DNA from: CBDFGS01 sp965247255
GTDB lineage: Bacteria; Chloroflexota; Dehalococcoidia; Lucifugimonadales; CAUZJF01
Direction: 5' to 3'
Length of the DNA: 64,000 nucleotides
Assembly: GCA_965247255.1 (NCBI GenBank)
Contig: CBDFGS010000012.1
Location: 682,001-746,000, forward strand
Below are positions 60,746 through 64,000 of the stretch, piece by piece (position 1 is the first letter of the stretch; each line of letters begins with the position of its first letter). Made by a program: the position numbers and the translations under genes. A model generated the notes under the pieces. That model saw only the letters and a program-made list of their open reading frames with translations, was not told the origin of the DNA and searched no databases.

Positions 60746-61217
60746 TAATCGCGGTCCTCTCGGCGAGGGAGACGAGGGCGGCGACGTCTCTGAACCCAAG
60801 TAGCGCGGAAGGGGCGACCCGCATCGCCGCGCCGTTTCCGAAGGAGCCGCTGCCACTGAAAAGAGAGCGGCTGGCCTCGTTCCAGGACGCGCCCAGCCGC
60901 AGCGCGGCGAACACCCTGGGCGGCCCGGCCCCGTATCCTCGCCAGGGCTCTTCCATGAACCGGGTCGCGAACAGCGCCGCCATGTGGGCGCCGTCGAAGC
61001 CCTTTCGCTCGACGAGCGACTGGGCCATGCCGATGGTCATGTGGGTATCGTCGGTGTAGCGGAGCGGGCCGGGGTCGCGCTCCAGGCGTTCCAGCTCGGG
61101 CAGCGTGACGGAAGGCGCGCCTTCGAACCGGGCGCCCAGCGCATCTCCCACCGCCGCGCCAACGAGGGCACCGCGGAATTTCTGGGTGAGTGTAGAGGTG
61201 TCGGGGGGCCCCCTCAT
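60615..61217 (-). pseudogene. ADP-ribosylglycohydrolase, 3'-truncated
   Basis: The frame encodes the first two thirds of an ADP-ribosylglycohydrolase: FRGALVGAAVGDALGARFEG, metal-binding YTDDTHMT, GSGSFGNGAAMRVAP, HAHPLGIEGA and the following helix, then stops at 60615. The C-terminal GGDTDT metal motif that completes the two-magnesium site is missing, so activity is unlikely. The truncation coincides with the end of the convergent radical SAM remnant. Its ATG at 61217 and the preceding GAGAAGG are both part of a family A repeat; a TTG at 61250 in the repeat is also in frame. Confidence 0.8.
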
Positions 61218-61252
61218 CCTAACCTTCTCCCGCCAAGGGAGAAGGGACAAGC
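61209..61252 (-). repeat. Dispersed repeat family A providing the start of the glycohydrolase gene
   Basis: On the minus strand CTTGTCCCTTCTCCCTTGGC is followed by GGGAGAAGGTTAGGATGAGG. The ATG inside is the probable start codon of the adjoining gene. Confidence 0.75.
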
Positions 61253-61368
61253 GGGCACCGCTGAGCCCTTAGTAGAGGAATCGTCTCTCATAACACCGTC
61301 GTGGGCCATGAACATCGCATGGGTAATTAGCATGGGCCACCTTGCAGTGAACCGGAGGGGAGTCTCGT

Positions 61369-62766
61369 CTACGCCGCGTCGAAGTTCACCGGGAGCCAGA
61401 CCTGGAAGCAGGTGCTCCCCGGCTCGGAGAACAGCTTGATATCCCCGCGGTGCTTGTGGACGACGATGTTGTAGCTGATGTCCAGGCCGAGGCCGGTGCC
61501 CTTTCCCGGGGGCTTGGTGGTGAAGAAGGCGTCGAATATCCTCGGCTGCACGTCGGCGGGGATTCCGGGCCCGTTGTCCTGAATCTCGATGATCACGGTA
61601 TCGTCTTCCAGGCGGGACCGTATCGTGATCTCGCCCTCCCCGTCGAGGGCGTCGACGGCGTTGTCGATCAGGTTGGTCCAGACCTGGTTTAGCTCGCTCC
61701 CGTATGCCTGGATGCTTGGCAGGTCGGTGGCGTAGTCGCGTCGCACCGTGACGCCGCCCTGGAGCTTGCTCCTCAGGATGACCAGGGTGTTGTCCAGCCC
61801 CTCGTGCACATCCACGTTTTGGACTGGAGCCTGGTCGAGGTACGAGTAGGACTTGAGCGCCTTGACGATGTCGGAGATTCGCCCCGCCCCTTGCCCGATC
61901 TCGGTCATGAGACTGTGCACGGTGTAGGTGGACGTGAGCCAGGCGAGAAGCGTGGGGAGCCTGGCCTTGTCGAAACGGCCTTCGAGCGAGTCCATATCGG
62001 TGAGGTCGTAGTCCATGTTCACAAGAGTCGGGGCGAGCTCCCACGGGTCTTCCACATCACGGTCCTCCAGCCAGGCCTCCAGCTCGTACTCCTGGTCACT
62101 GCGGTCCATCGCACTTATCTCGACGGGCTTCGCCGAGCGCTCGCGGACCCCGGCCGACAACTCGTGTAACTCTCGCTGCTGCTCCTCGGTGAGTTCTATC
62201 TGGCTCAGCTCGGACTGCGCGTCGCCAAAGCGGGTCAGGGCGTTCTCCATCTCGGCTGCGCCGCGCTGGACGGCCGACGCGGGGTTATTGAGCTCGTGCG
62301 CAACGCCGGCGGTCAGGGTGCCGAGCTGGGCCATCTTCTCACTTTGGCGCAGGGTCGAGACTATGTCTCGCCAGCGGGCCAGCACCGTCCGAAACATCGC
62401 CTGGGCCGCAGAGCCGCTTGTGGAGACGAGCCTGTCGAGCTCCTCCTTCGTGATCGCGAGCATAACGCTGGAGGTGCGCGCGCGTACTGTAGCGGTACGC
62501 GGCATCTCCTCTAGAAGCGCCATCTCGCCGATGACCTCGCCCGGATCACTCCTCACGGCCACCAGGACCTCGCGCCCGGCGGACTCTTTGACTATCTCAA
62601 CAGCGCCCTCTTGGAGCACGTACGCCTTGTCTCCGGGGCTGCCCTCGCTGAACAGCTCTTCCCCAGGGGCGAGGTGGACCTCCTTGACGCCGTTGCAGAG
62701 CTCCCTGAGGTCGTCTTCCGGCAGGTCGGCGAACAACGGAACATTTCGAAGGAACTCGTACATCAT
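61369..62766 (-). CDS. Cyclic-nucleotide-binding sensor histidine kinase
   Basis: A 465-residue cytoplasmic kinase. Residues 5-120 form a cyclic nucleotide-binding (CAP effector-like) domain with the phosphate cassette GEVIGEMALLEEMPRTATV. The phosphoacceptor is H157 in GTLTAGVAHELNNP, an insert of about 100 acidic residues follows, and the ATPase domain has NLIDNAVDAL, IQDNGPGIP and GKGTGLGLDIS. It lacks membrane segments and a visible receiver partner. Its ATG at 62766 shares one base with the stop of the thioredoxin-reductase-like gene upstream, so translation is coupled. A nucleotide cyclase is encoded nearby, a plausible source of its ligand. Confidence 0.92.
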   Translation of the reverse strand: MMYEFLRNVPLFADLPEDDLRELCNGVKEVHLAPGEELFSEGSPGDKAYVLQEGAVEIVKESAGREVLVAVRSDPGEVIGEMALLEEMPRTATVRARTSSVMLAITKEELDRLVSTSGSAAQAMFRTVLARWRDIVSTLRQSEKMAQLGTLTAGVAHELNNPASAVQRGAAEMENALTRFGDAQSELSQIELTEEQQRELHELSAGVRERSAKPVEISAMDRSDQEYELEAWLEDRDVEDPWELAPTLVNMDYDLTDMDSLEGRFDKARLPTLLAWLTSTYTVHSLMTEIGQGAGRISDIVKALKSYSYLDQAPVQNVDVHEGLDNTLVILRSKLQGGVTVRRDYATDLPSIQAYGSELNQVWTNLIDNAVDALDGEGEITIRSRLEDDTVIIEIQDNGPGIPADVQPRIFDAFFTTKPPGKGTGLGLDISYNIVVHKHRGDIKLFSEPGSTCFQVWLPVNFDAA

Positions 62767-64000
62767 CAGACGGTTCTCAAGTACTGGTGTACGAAGCCGA
62801 CGGCGACGGAGCCCTGGCCCACGGCCGACGCGACTCGCCGGACGGTGTCCTGGCGCACGTCGCCTGCCGCGAAGATGCCCGGCACGCTCGTCTCCAGCAG
62901 GAAGGGGTCGCGCTTAAGCAGCCAGCCCTTGGGCCTGCCGCCGTCTGAGCTCAAGTCCGGGCCGGTCGGTATGAATCCGAAGTCATCGCGCTGCACTATG
63001 TCGGCGACGAGGTCTGTATGCGGCACCGCTCCGATGAAGATGAACATCGCGGGCGCGTCTATGACCCCGGCTTCCCCCGTCTTGCTATTGGCGATCTCAA
63101 CGCCATCGAGACGGTCGTCTCCTTGTGCGGCCGTTACCCGCGTGTTCACGAGCACCTCGATGTTCTCGGCGCCCTGGATCTGATCGACGAGGTACTGGGA
63201 CATCTCGATCTCGATGGCGTCTCCGCGGACGAGCATTTTGACGTCGCTAGCATATCGCGAAAGGAGCATGGCGCCCTGTCCGGCCGAGTTGGCGCCGCCA
63301 ACGACCACAACTGTCTGGTCCCGGTAGTGGGCTGCTTCCGTTACGGCGGCGCCGTAGTAGACGCCGGCGCCGGTAAGCTTTTCGATACCCGGTGCGTCAA
63401 GCTTACGTACGGATATGCCGGTGGCGATGAGCAGGGCGTGGCAGCTCAGCTCCGCGCCGTCGTTGAGAATGACGTAGCGATAGGGGTCATCGACGCGCAC
63501 CTTGGTCGCTTCCCGGGCGGTGAGGATCTCGGCCCCAAAGCGGGTCGCCTGGGCTGTCGCGCGCCGAGCCAGGTCCGCGCCGCTCAGGCCCCTGGGGAAC
63601 CCGAGGTAGTTCTCGATCAGGGCGCTGGTGCCGGCCTGTCCACCCGTCGCCTCCTTTTCGATGAGAGCCAGACGCAGTCCCTCCGACGCGCCGTAGACGG
63701 CCGCACCTAGTCCGGCTGGACCGCCTCCCACGACTATCATGTCGTAGAAGGGGTGTGTGGCCTGGGTCCGCAGGCCCACGGCCTCGGCCAGGCTCCTGTT
63801 GTCCGGGTCCACGAGGACGGCGCCGTCCGGCATGTATACCACGGGCAAACGAGAGCCGCCGGAATCGCTTCCCTCCACCAGCGCCCTGGCCTCGGCATCC
63901 TTCTCGATATCGAGCCACCGGTAGGGAATGCGGTTGCGCGCGAGGAAATCTTTGACGTTATGGCTGTTTGCCGACCAAAGGGTGCCGGCCACCCGGATGC
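62766..64000 (-). CDS. Thioredoxin reductase-like FAD/NAD(P) flavoprotein (5' end outside the window)
   Basis: The frame continues past base 64000, so the N-terminus is missing; at least 411 residues are visible. An upstream glutaredoxin-like segment (GTLWSANSHNVKDFLARNRIP) precedes the flavoprotein: FAD motif IVVGGGPAGLGAAVYGASEG, NADPH motif VVVVGGANSAGQGAMLLSRY, and the second FAD motif GIFAAGDVRQ. The CxxC redox pair of true thioredoxin reductases is absent. This architecture is known as a fused response regulator/thioredoxin-disulfide-reductase-type protein, of unproven function. It is coupled to the cNMP-binding kinase downstream. Confidence 0.88.
   Translation of the reverse strand, partial: IRVAGTLWSANSHNVKDFLARNRIPYRWLDIEKDAEARALVEGSDSGGSRLPVVYMPDGAVLVDPDNRSLAEAVGLRTQATHPFYDMIVVGGGPAGLGAAVYGASEGLRLALIEKEATGGQAGTSALIENYLGFPRGLSGADLARRATAQATRFGAEILTAREATKVRVDDPYRYVILNDGAELSCHALLIATGISVRKLDAPGIEKLTGAGVYYGAAVTEAAHYRDQTVVVVGGANSAGQGAMLLSRYASDVKMLVRGDAIEIEMSQYLVDQIQGAENIEVLVNTRVTAAQGDDRLDGVEIANSKTGEAGVIDAPAMFIFIGAVPHTDLVADIVQRDDFGFIPTGPDLSSDGGRPKGWLLKRDPFLLETSVPGIFAAGDVRQDTVRRVASAVGQGSVAVGFVHQYLRTV

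Noticed and set aside
62766..63992. Taking the ATG/GTG at 63992 as the start of the flavoprotein
   Set aside because: The frame stays open to the window edge and relatives have a longer N-terminal domain, so the gene is treated as partial.

Overview
The window is about 64 kb of gene-dense, GC-rich bacterial DNA, mostly chromosomal housekeeping and catabolic genes. There is no rRNA, prophage, transposase or CRISPR array. A complete alternative complex III operon, a MoxR-DUF58-DUF4129 cassette, a split methylmalonyl-CoA mutase, many isolated oxidoreductases and amidohydrolase-type genes, frequent GTG/TTG starts and many short dispersed palindromes fit a member of the Chloroflexota, perhaps Dehalococcoidia or the SAR202 group. 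This placement is inferred from gene content; no marker gene is present to prove it.

Layout. 1-2.7 kb: a DUF1800 protein and an NHL beta-propeller, ending at a strong bidirectional hairpin. 2.8-11.1 kb (minus strand): the respiratory quinol-oxidising alternative complex III in the order small membrane protein, ActA, ActB1, ActB2, ActF-like, ActC, ActD, ActE. ActB is split into two genes and the two NrfD-type subunits lie side by side. A CRP/FNR-like palindrome sits upstream. 11.3-18.8 kb: hydroxyacid dehydrogenase, YceI lipoprotein, thiolase, a PIN toxin-antitoxin pair, a NifU-like protein, threonine synthase and a class III aminotransferase. 18.8-24.5 kb: a TSUP permease, the DUF4129, DUF58 and MoxR genes, and a DUF5808 protein. 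24.6-30.7 kb: tRNA-Gln(UUG), an enolase-superfamily protein with altered active-site positions, two related NHL lipoproteins (one reduced to its two ends), a pirin and an unrecognised 449-residue protein.

30.9-36.8 kb (minus strand): the most unusual stretch. A glycosyltransferase, a radical SAM protein with SPASM-like cysteines and a WG-repeat/O-methyltransferase fusion form a tightly coupled operon. Upstream lie a 25-codon micro-ORF, a repeat-ridden methyltransferase remnant and a PLP-dependent desulfhydrase-type enzyme. 37-43 kb: glycoside hydrolase-like protein, amidase, DUF2961/GH172 protein. 43-50.8 kb: TrpB, a lone xanthine-dehydrogenase-type large subunit coupled to a cupin, a ketopantoate reductase-like protein, a second cupin, RadC and a sulfite-oxidase-family enzyme. 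50.9-54.3 kb: methylmalonyl-CoA mutase catalytic subunit, HIT protein, epimerase and B12-binding subunit, a propionyl-CoA/methylmalonyl-CoA route. 54.5-64 kb: SRPBCC protein, M24 peptidase, MFS transporter, membrane class III nucleotide cyclase, ornithine cyclodeaminase-like protein, two convergent 3'-truncated genes, and a cNMP-binding histidine kinase coupled to a thioredoxin-reductase-like flavoprotein that runs off the right edge.

A second theme is the dispersed repeats. At least six short families (called A to F here) occupy most intergenic gaps. Some are nested in one another, some are built into gene starts, and some lie at gene breakpoints. They seem to be the main source of structural novelty in the window.
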